Assembly (NCBI GenBank): GCA_900757495.1
Contig: CAAENX010000029.1
Location: forward strand, 62,001 to 126,000
Direction: 5' to 3'
DNA from: an uncultured Collinsella sp.
GTDB lineage: Bacteria; Actinomycetota; Coriobacteriia; Coriobacteriales; Coriobacteriaceae
DNA: 64,000 nucleotides
In this document: positions 7,960 to 16,779 of the stretch, piece by piece
How the letters are laid out: every line of letters starts with the position of its first letter
Numbering within the stretch: the first letter of the stretch is position 1
Made by a program: the position numbers and the translations under genes
Notes under the pieces: model-generated
Databases searched by the model: none
Told to the model about the DNA's origin: nothing
Seen by the model: the letters and a program-made list of their open reading frames with translations, nothing else

Positions 7960-8442
7960 ATGGCAGAACCCAACATTCTTCTTACCCGCATCGATAACCG
8001 ACTGGTCCATGGTCAGGTCGCTACCCAGTGGAACTCCACCCTGGGCTCCAACCTCATCCTCGTCGCCAACGACGACGTGTCGACCAACACCATGCGTCAG
8101 AACCTCATGAAGATGGCCGCTCCCACCGGCGTCGCTACGCGTTTCTTCTCCCTGCAGAAGACCATCGACGTCATCGGCAAGGCGAGCCCGCGCCAGAAGA
8201 TCTTCATCGTGGCCGAAACACCGGAAGACGTGCTTACGCTCGTCAAGGGCGGTGTGCCTATAAAGAAGGTAAACATCGGCAACATGCACATGTCGGAAGG
8301 AAAGCGCCAAGTCGCCACCTCCGTCGCAGTTAACGACGAGGATGTCGCTGCGTTTAAAGAGCTGCAGGAATTGGGGGTGGAGTTGGAGATCAGGCGCGTT
8401 CCGAGCACGCCTGTTGAGGACACGAGCAAGCTCTTCTCGTAA
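7960..8442 (+). CDS. PTS mannose-family IIB
   Basis: Cytoplasmic IIB subunit, 160 residues. The N-terminus reads LLTRIDNRLVHGQV, with the phospho-histidine at His17 inside the VHGQV motif that all active family members share. It hands phosphate to the sugar as it passes through IIC-IID. A start at 7960 is supported by AAAGGAAG ten bases upstream. A degenerate paralogue of this very gene lies at 18417-18911. Same operon and substrate argument as IIA. Confidence 0.93.
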   Translation: MAEPNILLTRIDNRLVHGQVATQWNSTLGSNLILVANDDVSTNTMRQNLMKMAAPTGVATRFFSLQKTIDVIGKASPRQKIFIVAETPEDVLTLVKGGVPIKKVNIGNMHMSEGKRQVATSVAVNDEDVAAFKELQELGVELEIRRVPSTPVEDTSKLFS

Positions 8443-8532
8443 TCCTCGTGATCCACGTTGTCAGGAGTGAAACCCTGACATTCTGTACGTGAAATCCAAA
8501 GTGCGTACATACATTTTGAAAGGAGGAGCAAG

Positions 8533-9333
8533 ATGGAATACACGATCTTCCAGGTCGCTCTGGTCTTCATCGTCACGTTCGTCGCGGCAATCGACCAGTT
8601 TAACTTCCTCGAGTCTCTCTATCAGCCCATCGTCACCGGCGCCGTCATCGGTCTTATCCTTGGCGACCTCAACACCGGTCTTCTCGTGGGTGGTACTTAT
8701 CAGCTCATGACGATCGGCAACATGCCGATCGGAGGTGCTCAGCCGCCTAACGCTGTTATCGGCGGCATCATGGCAGCCATTCTCGCTATCGCTACGGGCC
8801 TTGAGCCCAACGCGGCAGTCGGCCTCGCCATTCCGTTCGCTCTGCTTGGTCAGCTCGGCGTTACCCTGGTCTTCACGCTTATGTCGCCGCTCATGTCCTC
8901 CGCGGACAACATGGCTCACAACGCTGACACCAAGGGCATCGAGCGTCTGAACTACTTCGCCATGGCTCTGCTCGGCCTGATCTTCGCTGTCGTCGTCACC
9001 CTGTTCTTCATCGCTGGCGCTACCATCGGTCAGACCATCGCTTCCGCCATCCCGACTTGGCTGCAGACCGGTCTGTCCGCTGCAGGCGGCATGATGCGCT
9101 TCGTCGGCTTCGCCGTCCTGCTCAAGGTTATGATGAACCGCGATATGTGGGGCTTCTTCCTCATGGGCTTTGGCCTCGCGCTCATCACCGTTGCCAACGA
9201 TTCTCTGGCAACCCCTGCCCTGCTCATCCTCGCTCTCATCGGCTTCGGCATCGCTTTCTGGGACTTCCAGCAGCAGACCGAGCTGAAGGGTGCAGCTGTT
9301 TCTGACGGAGGTGACTTCGAAGATGGCATCTAA
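8533..9333 (+). CDS. PTS mannose-family IIC
   Basis: Integral membrane subunit of the sugar channel, 266 residues with about eight hydrophobic segments. The N-terminal part has the family run IDQFNFLESLYQPIVTG and then GGTYQLMTIGNMPIGGAQPPN, which is characteristic of IIC (quoted in parts). AAAGGAGG stands before the ATG. Its 3' end overlaps the IID start by 11 bases, so the two are translationally coupled. Confidence 0.93.
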   Translation: MEYTIFQVALVFIVTFVAAIDQFNFLESLYQPIVTGAVIGLILGDLNTGLLVGGTYQLMTIGNMPIGGAQPPNAVIGGIMAAILAIATGLEPNAAVGLAIPFALLGQLGVTLVFTLMSPLMSSADNMAHNADTKGIERLNYFAMALLGLIFAVVVTLFFIAGATIGQTIASAIPTWLQTGLSAAGGMMRFVGFAVLLKVMMNRDMWGFFLMGFGLALITVANDSLATPALLILALIGFGIAFWDFQQQTELKGAAVSDGGDFEDGI

Positions 9334-10405
9334 TGAGTATGTGATCCCGGAGCACTACGAGGATCTCACTCCTGCTCCGCAGCTCGACCAGAAGACCCTC
9401 AACAAGATGGCTTGGCGCTCCTGCTTCCTGCAGGCCTCGTTCAACTACGAGCGTATGCAGGCCGCTGGCTGGCTCTACTCCATCATCCCCGGTCTGGAGA
9501 AGATCCACACCAACAAGAACGACCTCGCGGCTTCCATGAGCCACAACCTGGAGTTCTTCAACACCCACCCGTTCCTCGTCACCTTTGTTATGGGTATCGT
9601 GCTTTCGCTCGAGCAGAACAAGGTTGACATCCCCACGATCCGCGCCGTCCGCGTCGCCGCAATGGGCCCGCTCGGTGGTATCGGTGACGCCCTGTTCTGG
9701 CTGACGCTCGTGCCTATCACGGCCGGCATCACCTCCAACATGGCCATCAACGGCAACGCCGCTGCGCCGATCATCTTCCTGGTGATCTTCAACGTCGTCC
9801 AGTTCGCTCTGCGCTTCTGGCTCATGAACTGGTCCTACAAGCTTGGCACCAGCGCTATTGACGCTCTGACTGCCAACATGCAGGCCTTCACGCGTGCCGC
9901 TTCCATCATGGGCGTCTTCGTCGTCGGTTGCCTGGTCGTCACCATGGGTGGCACCCAGATCAACCTCCAGATCCCCAACGGCACCACCCGTGGCCTCTCC
10001 GCTACTACCGTGATCGTCTCCGAGAAGGAGGCCGAGAACTTCACCGGTATGGAGGGCATCGATACCGAGACCGCTGAGGCCGGTACCATCGCCATGACCG
10101 ATGAGGACGGCAACGCCCTCACCGCTTCCGATGCCGACGGCAACGCTGTCGAGTGCGGCGTCACCGATCTGGGCAACGGCATGGAGTCCGTTACCTACGG
10201 CACCGTCACCGAGGATCCGGTCAACTTCTCCGTTGCCGACACCCTCAACACCATCGTCCCGAAGCTCGTCCCGCTTATGCTTACGCTGCTGCTTTACTAC
10301 ATGTTCGCTAAGCACAGCTGGACCCCGACCAAGGGCATTCTGCTGCTCTTCGTCCTGGGCATCCTGGGCGCTGGCCCGCTTGGTCTCTGGCCGAGCATCT
10401 GGTAA
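9323..10405 (+). CDS. PTS mannose-family IID with extra loop domain
   Basis: Membrane partner of IIC, 360 residues. The family core is plain: MAWRSCFLQASFNYERMQ at about 29-46, MGPLGGIGDALFW around 114-126, and the C-terminal LLLYYMFAKHSW. I use the ATG at 9323 because GGAGG lies 12 bases upstream; an upstream in-frame start would sit deeper in IIC. Normal IID is about 270-300 residues; the excess is a polar, acidic insert at about 225-300 between two membrane segments, probably extracytoplasmic. Whether it binds ligand is unknown. Confidence 0.92.
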   Translation: MASNEYVIPEHYEDLTPAPQLDQKTLNKMAWRSCFLQASFNYERMQAAGWLYSIIPGLEKIHTNKNDLAASMSHNLEFFNTHPFLVTFVMGIVLSLEQNKVDIPTIRAVRVAAMGPLGGIGDALFWLTLVPITAGITSNMAINGNAAAPIIFLVIFNVVQFALRFWLMNWSYKLGTSAIDALTANMQAFTRAASIMGVFVVGCLVVTMGGTQINLQIPNGTTRGLSATTVIVSEKEAENFTGMEGIDTETAEAGTIAMTDEDGNALTASDADGNAVECGVTDLGNGMESVTYGTVTEDPVNFSVADTLNTIVPKLVPLMLTLLLYYMFAKHSWTPTKGILLLFVLGILGAGPLGLWPSIW

Positions 10406-10471
10406 GGCTCTAGCTTGAGGGGTGTGTCCCTACGCGGCTCACACCCCGACCCCTTAAGCCATGTGTATGTT

Positions 10472-10507
10472 AAAAGCCGCGTGCTCGAAAGAGCGCGCGG
10501 CTTTTGT
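10472..10507 (+). terminator. Terminator of the amino-sugar PTS operon
   Basis: Stem AAAAGCCGCG with a near-perfect complement and GAAA-type loop, ending in CTTTTGTTTTC, 67 bases after the IID stop. Confidence 0.85.
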
Positions 10508-10590
10508 TTTCTTGATGATTCGGGTGTTGCGGACTGATAATGCTTAACACCCTAGGTAGTTAGCCGAATTCGAGCAAAAGGGAGGATAGG

Positions 10591-11322
10591 ATGGCGATCG
10601 GAGCGCGTAAGCAACCGCTGTACGATCAGCTGGTCGATATTCTGACCGAAAAGATTGACCATGAATATCGCGCCGGTGACATGATTCCTTCCGAGCGCGA
10701 ACTTTCGGAGCGCTATGGTCTCTCGCGCACTACGGTACGCCTGGCTCTGCAGGAACTGGAGCGTTTAGGACTGGTGGTTCGGCAGCACGGTCGCGGTACC
10801 TTTGTGACCGACCGTTCGGCAAAGGCAACCAATCTTATGCAGTCCTACAGCTTTACCGAGCAGATGCGCGCGATGGGTCGCGACCCCGAGACCACGATTC
10901 TCGATTTTTGCGAGATGGAGGCCGATAAGAATCTGGCCGAGCATATGGGATTACGTATCGGTGATCGCATTTTTAAGCTCAAGCGCCTTCGTTCTGCCGA
11001 CAACATGCCCATGATGGTCGAACGCAGCTATCTACCGGTTCGTCAATTTCTGTCCCTAAAGCGACCGCTGCTGGAGCGCAAGCCGCTTTACGATGTGATT
11101 GAGCAAGACTTTCAGCAAAAGATACGCGTGGCCGAAGAGGAGTTCTATGCGAGCATAGCCCGTCCCACCGACGCCCACCTTTTGGGAATTGTCGAGGGCT
11201 CGCCTGTGCTCGATTTGGTCAGGACTACGTATAACGAGTCAAACGAGGTTGTGGAGTATACACTCTCGGTTGCTCGTGCCGATCAGTTTAAATACAAGGT
11301 TTACCACCAGCGTAGCAACTAG
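10591..11322 (+). CDS. GntR/UTRA regulator of the amino-sugar genes
   Basis: A 243-residue transcription factor with an N-terminal winged HTH (residues about 8-75, including IPSERELSERYGLSRTTVR in parts) and a C-terminal UTRA ligand domain (about 90-240), i.e. the HutC/NagR subfamily. Family members repress amino-sugar genes and release DNA on binding a sugar phosphate. It lies between the PTS operon and agaS, and two identical TGGTTACTACCA palindromes stand before exactly those two transcription units, so it is the probable repressor. AAGGGAGG precedes the ATG. Confidence 0.9.
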   Translation: MAIGARKQPLYDQLVDILTEKIDHEYRAGDMIPSERELSERYGLSRTTVRLALQELERLGLVVRQHGRGTFVTDRSAKATNLMQSYSFTEQMRAMGRDPETTILDFCEMEADKNLAEHMGLRIGDRIFKLKRLRSADNMPMMVERSYLPVRQFLSLKRPLLERKPLYDVIEQDFQQKIRVAEEEFYASIARPTDAHLLGIVEGSPVLDLVRTTYNESNEVVEYTLSVARADQFKYKVYHQRSN

Positions 11323-11361
11323 TGTCCGCATCGTTTCCATATGGTGATTCTTTGCATTTAA

Positions 11362-11397
11362 CTGGTTACTACCAGATAACCAACTGAAGTGTATAAT
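11362..11397 (+). promoter_or_regulatory. agaS promoter with GntR operator
   Basis: CTGGTTACTACCAG (11362-11375) is followed by a perfect TATAAT at 11392-11397; agaS starts at 11437. The operator covers the -35 position, as expected for a repressor. Confidence 0.75.
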
Positions 11398-11436
11398 TGC
11401 ACGTCAGAGGATTACTTCTAGAGAGAGGTATTAGAA

Positions 11437-12603
11437 ATGTTCGAGAAGAGTGTCGAGGAGCTCACCGAGCTCGGCGCCCAGATCACCACGGCCGAGATTG
11501 CTCAGCAGCCCGAGCTTTGGCGTGATACGCTCAACATCTATCGCGAGAACAAGGAGGCCATCGAGGCCTTCCTGGCCGAGGCTCGCGCTATGGGCGAGGG
11601 CCGTCTGTCCGTTGTCTTCACCGGTGCCGGTACGTCCGACTACGTTGGCGATACCTGCGCCCCGTACCTGCGTCACGCTGGCAACACTGATCTCTACGAC
11701 TTTAAGCCCATCGCCACGACCGACATCGTGAGCGCTCCGCGCGACTTCCTGCGCGCCGAGGATCCCACGCTCGTGGTTTCCTTTGCCCGCTCTGGCAACA
11801 GCCCCGAGAGCCTTGCTGCCGTTGCCGTTGCCAAGGAGCTCGTCCACAACGTCAAGTTCCTCAACATCACCTGCGCTCCCGAGGGCAAGCTCGCCGTCGA
11901 GTCTGCCGATGATCCCAACGCGCTGACGCTGCTCATTCCGCGCGCCAACGACAAGGGCTTCGCCATGACCGGTTCTTATTCCTGCATGACCCTGCTCTCC
12001 ACCCTTATTTTCGACACTGCCTCTGACGAGCAGAAGGCCGAGTGGGTTGAGACCATCGCCAAGATGGGCGAGGAGGTCATCTCCCGTGAGCCCGAGATCG
12101 CCGATTACCTGGCTGGCGACTTCAACCGCGTGACCTACTTGGGTTCTGGCTCCTTCGGTGGCCTTGCCCAGGAGAGCCAGCTCAAGATCCTCGAGCTCGC
12201 TCACGGTCTGGTCGCTACTTCCTACGACACCTCCATGGGCTATCGTCACGGACCTAAGTCCTTCGTCGACGATAAGACGCTCGTCTTCGTGTTCGTCAAC
12301 AACGACGCCTACACCCGTCAGTACGACATCGACATCCTCAACGAGATCGGTGGCGACGAGATCGCTCAGCACACCGTTGCCGTTCAGCAGGAAGGTGCCA
12401 CCGTCTATGAGGGTGAGTCCTTCACCTTTAAGGGCTACGAGGCACTTCCCGAGGGCTACCTTGCTCTGCCGTTCGTGATGTTTGCTCAGGCTATCAGCCT
12501 GCTCAACTCCGTGCGCGTGGGCAACACGCCCGATACGCCGAGCCCCACCGGTACGGTCAACCGCGTGGTTAAGGGCGTGACGATTCACCCCTTCACCGCT
12601 TAA
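11437..12603 (+). CDS. agaS: AgaS, galactosamine-6-phosphate deaminase/isomerase (SIS domains)
   Basis: A 388-residue protein of two SIS sugar-isomerase domains (about 35-190 and 215-370). VVFTGAGTSDYVG near 50 and SFARSGNSPES near 110 are phosphosugar-binding loops; SMGYRHGPKSFV near 265-275 is typical of AgaS. AgaS deaminates and isomerises galactosamine-6-phosphate to tagatose-6-phosphate. The next steps (kinase lacC, aldolase at 49825) are in the window. It has its own promoter with a GntR operator and a terminator behind it. Confidence 0.92.
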   Translation: MFEKSVEELTELGAQITTAEIAQQPELWRDTLNIYRENKEAIEAFLAEARAMGEGRLSVVFTGAGTSDYVGDTCAPYLRHAGNTDLYDFKPIATTDIVSAPRDFLRAEDPTLVVSFARSGNSPESLAAVAVAKELVHNVKFLNITCAPEGKLAVESADDPNALTLLIPRANDKGFAMTGSYSCMTLLSTLIFDTASDEQKAEWVETIAKMGEEVISREPEIADYLAGDFNRVTYLGSGSFGGLAQESQLKILELAHGLVATSYDTSMGYRHGPKSFVDDKTLVFVFVNNDAYTRQYDIDILNEIGGDEIAQHTVAVQQEGATVYEGESFTFKGYEALPEGYLALPFVMFAQAISLLNSVRVGNTPDTPSPTGTVNRVVKGVTIHPFTA

Positions 12604-12620
12604 TCGCGTCCCCCTGTAAG

Positions 12621-12660
12621 GGCGCCCGTCCGCTCATAACGGCGGGCGGGCGCTTTTTGT
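12621..12660 (+). terminator. agaS terminator
   Basis: GC-rich stem (GCGCCCGTCCGC pairing with GCGGGCGGGCGC, one wobble) followed by TTTTTGTTTT. Confidence 0.85.
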
Positions 12661-12720
12661 TTTACGTGAGCTGGGTATAAGCATCACCACAGTCAACTGC
12701 TTTAGAAGCAAGGAGTGCAT

Positions 12721-13890
12721 ATGAGCACGTACGCAATTAAGGCTGACAAGTTCTTCTTGCCGGCAGGCCCGCAACTGGGCGGCTATCTTATGGTCGAGGA
12801 CGGCGTCTTTGGCGCCTGGCAGGCCGACGAGCCCTCTTGCGAGATTAAGGACTACACGGGATCGTGGATCGCACCGGGTATGGTCGATACTCACATCCAT
12901 GGCTTCTACAACCACTCAACTACCGATAACGATCCCGAGGGCATCGATATCAGCTCGACCGAGCTCGCCCGTCGCGGTACCACCAGCTGGCTGCCCACGA
13001 CGTTCACCGATGGCGTCGAGCAGATCAAGGACGCCTGCGCCGCCATTGCCCAGGCGGACGAGGGCCGCGGCCCCGACTTCTGCGGTGCTCGCATTCAGGG
13101 CATCTACCTGGAGGGCCCCTTCTTTACCATGAAGCACGTGGGCGCGCAGAACCCCGCTTACCTGATCGATCCCTCCGAGGAGGTCTTCGACCAGTGGCAG
13201 GAGGCTGCTGGCGGACGTATCGTCAAGAGCGCTATGGCCGCTGAGCGCGATGGCGCTGCCACCTATGCTGCCGCCCTCAACGCGAAGGGCGTCGTGACCA
13301 GCATCGGTCACTCCGACGCCACCTACGATGAGTGCATCGCCGCCATCAACGCCGGTGCCAGCTGCTTTACGCATACCTATAACGGCCAGCGCGGGCTGCA
13401 TCACCGTGAGCCCGGTGTCGTGGGTGCTGCCATGTCCACGCCCGAGACCTACGCTGAGATCATCTGTGACGGCAAGCACGTAAACCCTGCCGCCATCAAG
13501 GCGCTGCTGCAGGCAAAGGGCTGGCAGCACACGGTACTCATCACCGACTGCCTGGGCTGCGGCGGCATGCCCGAGGGCAGCTACACCAGTGGCGGCATGG
13601 ACGTCATCATGAAGGACAACCTGTGCTGGCTCGCCGACGGCAAGAGCATTGCCGGCTCGGTGCTCACGCTTGCCCAGGGTGTCAAGAACATCGTCGACTG
13701 GGGCATCGCCAGCGCCGATATCGCCATTCGCATGGCAACCGAGGTGCCGGCTCGCTCTGCGCACATCGAGGATAAGTGCGGCAGCATCATGCCGAGTCGC
13801 GACGCCGACTTTGTCGTGTTCGACCACGAGCTCACCCTCGTCGAGACGTATGTTGGCGGCCAGAGCGTCGGCAACGCCTTTACCGAGTAA
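12721..13890 (+). CDS. nagA: N-acetylgalactosamine/N-acetylglucosamine-6-phosphate deacetylase
   Basis: A 389-residue amidohydrolase that removes acetate from an N-acetylhexosamine-6-phosphate. Zinc-site motif VDTHIHGFYNHST near 60, the glutamate segment YLEGPFF near 130, GHSDATYDE near 195, THTYNG near 220, and ITDCLGCGGM near 270 are all present. I take the ATG at 12721 with AAGGAG six bases upstream. Its neighbours agaS and the PTS suggest the GalNAc version (AgaA), but the sequence alone does not separate AgaA from NagA. A damaged copy of its 3' end lies at 16616-16747. Confidence 0.9.
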   Translation: MSTYAIKADKFFLPAGPQLGGYLMVEDGVFGAWQADEPSCEIKDYTGSWIAPGMVDTHIHGFYNHSTTDNDPEGIDISSTELARRGTTSWLPTTFTDGVEQIKDACAAIAQADEGRGPDFCGARIQGIYLEGPFFTMKHVGAQNPAYLIDPSEEVFDQWQEAAGGRIVKSAMAAERDGAATYAAALNAKGVVTSIGHSDATYDECIAAINAGASCFTHTYNGQRGLHHREPGVVGAAMSTPETYAEIICDGKHVNPAAIKALLQAKGWQHTVLITDCLGCGGMPEGSYTSGGMDVIMKDNLCWLADGKSIAGSVLTLAQGVKNIVDWGIASADIAIRMATEVPARSAHIEDKCGSIMPSRDADFVVFDHELTLVETYVGGQSVGNAFTE

Positions 13891-13901
13891 CGATAGAAAA
13901 A

Positions 13902-13935
13902 GACGGCGGGCCCGAATCTGCTCGGACCCGCCGTA
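13902..13935. terminator. Terminator between nagA and flavodoxin
   Basis: ACGGCGGG-C-CCGA stem pairing with TCGG-A-CCCGCCGT around a short loop; an A-run lies on the left, so it could serve both convergent genes. Confidence 0.7.
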
Positions 13936-13965
13936 TGGGTTAAACGCTCAAAAGCACCTTCACAG

Positions 13966-14550
13966 TTACAGCTTGTTAGCAATCTTCTTTGCCGTGCGCT
14001 TAACGCCGGCCACCAGGCCTCCTGCAGGATGCTCCTTTTCGTATGCTAGACGCTTCTCGCGCTTGGCGTACTCTTCGACGATGATATCGCCGTACTCATC
14101 TTCGATTTTGTCGAAGAAATCGACGGCTCCCTTAATCTCTTCGGCAGTTGGGTGTCCCTTCTGGACGCCGCCGGCGAGCTTGAACGGCCCCCACGTATCA
14201 AAGCCGGGGCAGCCGTAGACACCCATAAAGATGGCCTGCCTCATGCGGCAGATGCCATCGATATCCTTGCCGTACCACTTGTTTTTGCCACCATAGGTCA
14301 TAAGGCCAAATACCTTATCCTGCGGCTGCAGCACGTTCGTGAGCACACGTGCCATGTCCTTGTCGATCTCGGAGTAATAGATGCCCGTGGCGACACCGAT
14401 CAGATGGTATTCGTGCAGGTCGGGGTACTCGTTTTTACCGAGTGACTTCACGTCGAGGGTATCGATTTCGGGGTGCGCCTCGACGATGGCGTCCACGAGC
14501 TTTTTCGTATTGCCGTGGTGGCGTGAGGCATAAAGGATGATGGTTCGCAT
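13966..14550 (-). CDS. Flavodoxin family protein
   Basis: A 194-residue protein with an FMN phosphate loop at the N-terminus (YASRHHGNTKKL, residues about 6-17) and the GVATGIYYSEI segment that follows strand 3 in flavodoxins. Flavodoxins carry single electrons in low-potential reactions. I chose the ATG at 14550, preceded by GAAAGG; longer in-frame starts lack both a ribosome-binding site and family similarity. The C-terminal third is charged and may be an added helix. It is the only gene on the minus strand inside the amino-sugar region, so a direct link to sugar use is not evident. Confidence 0.85.
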   Translation of the reverse strand: MRTIILYASRHHGNTKKLVDAIVEAHPEIDTLDVKSLGKNEYPDLHEYHLIGVATGIYYSEIDKDMARVLTNVLQPQDKVFGLMTYGGKNKWYGKDIDGICRMRQAIFMGVYGCPGFDTWGPFKLAGGVQKGHPTAEEIKGAVDFFDKIEDEYGDIIVEEYAKREKRLAYEKEHPAGGLVAGVKRTAKKIANKL

Positions 14551-14705
14551 AAGAAGGCCTTTCAGCTGTAATTGCATCAATGTCTGTATGGTACCCCGTT
14601 GTATGGTCGGGATACCGGACACATCGACGAGCGCGCGGGTTTGTCCTTTGACTAGGATTGAGGCGGGCGCTTGCATGAAAAAGCAGTTGTCCGAAAGGAT
14701 GGATA

Positions 14706-15587
14706 ATGGAATACGCTCTTTCCAACGATTCGATTTCTATCAAGGTTTCCACGGCCGGCGGCTCGTTTACCTCGATTGAGGCTGACGGTCGTGAGTATTT
14801 GTGGCAGGGTGATCCCGCGGTGTGGTCCGGTCAGGCGCCGGTCTGCTTTCCGATTTGCGGAGGCTTGCGCGACAACAATGCCATGACGTTTGCCGGGCAT
14901 CATGTGAAGCTCGCTCGCCACGGGTTTGCGCGCAAACAGGAGTGGAAGCTGCTGAGCCAGAGTGAGAACGAGCTGGCGATGTGCCTGGCTTCGGAGGATA
15001 ACGCCGCGTTGCTGAGCGATTATCCGTATCCGTTTAAGCTTGTCGCCCGCTATACGCTCGAGGACGCCGCCGTGCGTGTCTCCTATGAGGTGACCAATGA
15101 AGGCACCGAGGACATGCCGTTCTTTATCGGTGGACATCCCGGCTTTAGGTGCCCGCTCGATGAGGGCGAGGTCTATACGGACTACGAGCTGCGCTTTGAG
15201 AAGGACGAGGCTGCGGAGCTCTGCACCGCCGTTCCATCGACTGGCTTGATTGATGTGGCAAACCGCTCCAAGAACCCCATGGTGGGGAAGACGTTGCCCC
15301 TGTCGCACGAGCTCTTCGATTTTGCGGAGACCATCTTTGACGTACTCGAGAGTCGTCAGGTCACGATTTCCAAAAAGGGCGAGGACAAGGGCGTTCGCCT
15401 GAGCTTCGAGGGCTTTCCGTACCTCATCGTGTGGAGTAAGCCCGAGGGCGATTTTGTGGCAGTTGAGCCCTGGGGCGGCCTTTCGACCTGCTCCGATGAG
15501 GATGACGTGCTTGAGCATAAGCGCGGCTGCCTTGTCGCCAAGCCCAAGGAGACCGTCGTTCGCTCGTTCACGATTGAAATTCTGTAA
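14706..15587 (+). CDS. lacX: LacX-like aldose epimerase (copy 1)
   Basis: A 293-residue protein of the galactose mutarotase superfamily, LacX/YeaD-like branch. Signature segments: GGSFTSIEADGREYLWQGDP in the first 45 residues (quoted to 20), VCFPICGGLRD near 50-60, and the glycan-binding FFIGGHPGF near 140. LacX accompanies tagatose-6-phosphate pathway genes in lactococci and is thought to interconvert anomers of a sugar or sugar phosphate. It precedes lacC copy 1 by 59 bases. A second, clearly paralogous lacX-lacC pair lies at 40857-42730. Confidence 0.88.
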   Translation: MEYALSNDSISIKVSTAGGSFTSIEADGREYLWQGDPAVWSGQAPVCFPICGGLRDNNAMTFAGHHVKLARHGFARKQEWKLLSQSENELAMCLASEDNAALLSDYPYPFKLVARYTLEDAAVRVSYEVTNEGTEDMPFFIGGHPGFRCPLDEGEVYTDYELRFEKDEAAELCTAVPSTGLIDVANRSKNPMVGKTLPLSHELFDFAETIFDVLESRQVTISKKGEDKGVRLSFEGFPYLIVWSKPEGDFVAVEPWGGLSTCSDEDDVLEHKRGCLVAKPKETVVRSFTIEIL

Positions 15588-15646
15588 TTCCGTTTTGTCG
15601 ACTCGTATCGCGAGGCACTAGGAGCCTGCGAGATAAGGAGCTAAAA

Positions 15647-16582
15647 ATGATCCTCACCGTTACGATGAACCCGTCTGTCGATACGCGCTATCAGCTCGAT
15701 GAGCTCGTTATCGATGACGTCAACCGTGTGACGCCCGAAAAGACCGCCGGCGGCAAGGGCCTCAACGTGGCCCGTGTGCTGGGTCAGCTGGGCGACGACG
15801 TCGTGGCAACCGGTCTGCTCGGCGGCCACATGGGCGCTTACATGGCCGAGCTCATGGACGCCAACGGTATTAACAACGACTTTGTGCCCATCAAGGGCGA
15901 GACCCGCATCTGCCTCAATATCCTTCATGCCGGCAACCAGACCGAGCTGCTCGAGAGCGGTCCGACAATTGCCCCCGAGGAGCTCGATGCCTTTACCGCC
16001 AAGTTTACCGAGCTTGCGAGCAAGGCCGACGTCGTCACCATCTCGGGTTCGCTGCCCCGCGGTGTCGAGGCAGACTACTATGCCAAGATCACGGGCATTG
16101 CCGAGAACGCCGGTGCCAAGGTGTTGCTCGATACCTCGGGTGCTTCGCTCGAGGCCGCCCTTAAGTCCGAAATTAAGCCCGAGCTGGTCAAGCCTAACCT
16201 GACCGAGATCAACGGCCTTTTGGGTACGAGCTTTACCACCGACGATGTGGACGAGCTCCGCGCCGCGCTCGCCTCTGATGCCCGCTTCTCCGATATCCCC
16301 TGGGTCGTCGTGTCCATGGGCGCTGCCGGCTCCGTTGGCTTCCACAATGGCCGTGCGTTCCGCGCAAAGACGCCCGATATCCCTGCCGTTAACGCCACGG
16401 GCTCTGGTGACTCCACTATCGCTGGCTTCGCGCATGCCATTGCTGCTGGCGCGGACGACGAGACGGTGCTGCGCACCGCCAACACCTGCGGCAAGCTCAA
16501 TGCCATGGATCCCATGACCGGCCATCTGGTCATGGACCGTTGGGACGAGGTCTACAACGGCGTTGTCGTGACCGAGCTGTAA
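15647..16582 (+). CDS. lacC: LacC, tagatose-6-phosphate kinase (copy 1)
   Basis: A 311-residue PfkB-family kinase, the same length as lactococcal LacC. It begins MILTVTMNPSVDTRY, has the substrate loop TAGGKGLNVARV near 39-50, and the C-terminal anion hole and catalytic Asp in NATGSGDSTIAGF near 250. It phosphorylates tagatose-6-phosphate to tagatose-1,6-bisphosphate; fructose-1-phosphate kinase is the alternative for this family but the neighbours favour LacC. GATAAGGAG precedes the start. Confidence 0.9.
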   Translation: MILTVTMNPSVDTRYQLDELVIDDVNRVTPEKTAGGKGLNVARVLGQLGDDVVATGLLGGHMGAYMAELMDANGINNDFVPIKGETRICLNILHAGNQTELLESGPTIAPEELDAFTAKFTELASKADVVTISGSLPRGVEADYYAKITGIAENAGAKVLLDTSGASLEAALKSEIKPELVKPNLTEINGLLGTSFTTDDVDELRAALASDARFSDIPWVVVSMGAAGSVGFHNGRAFRAKTPDIPAVNATGSGDSTIAGFAHAIAAGADDETVLRTANTCGKLNAMDPMTGHLVMDRWDEVYNGVVVTEL

Positions 16583-16615
16583 AAGCCTGGGCGTCGGCCC
16601 CGGCATTGCTTGCTA

Positions 16616-16747
16616 GCTCATGTCGACGACAAGTGCGGTAGCATTATGCTGGGGCGCGACGCCGAGTTTGTCGTGTTCAATCCCGACCTTACCCTGGTCG
16701 AGGCGTATGTGGGTGGCAACAGCGTCGGTAACGCGTTTGCCGAGTAG
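16616..16747 (+). pseudogene. nagA: Remnant of a second nagA 3' end
   Basis: The 44 codons before the TAG at 16745 translate as AHVDDKCGSIMLGRDAEFVVF and onward, and match the last 44 codons of the intact nagA (AHIEDKCGSIMPSRDADFVVF, each quoted within limits) up to the closing SVGNAF-x-E. No start codon or upstream nagA sequence remains. It lies 33 bases after lacC and 32 bases before yhcH. It is best read as the scar of a deleted nagA copy. Confidence 0.9.
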
Positions 16748-16779
16748 CCGCCAAAGAAGCGATCCGAGAGGGGATTTAG

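Noticed and set aside
9236..10315. Long minus-strand frame opposite PTS IIC/IID
   Set aside because: Asp/Gly/Val-rich shadow of strongly supported membrane genes.
13649..14218. 189-residue plus-strand frame across nagA end and flavodoxin
   Set aside because: Runs through a terminator hairpin and opposes the flavodoxin; Ser/Pro/Arg-rich shadow.
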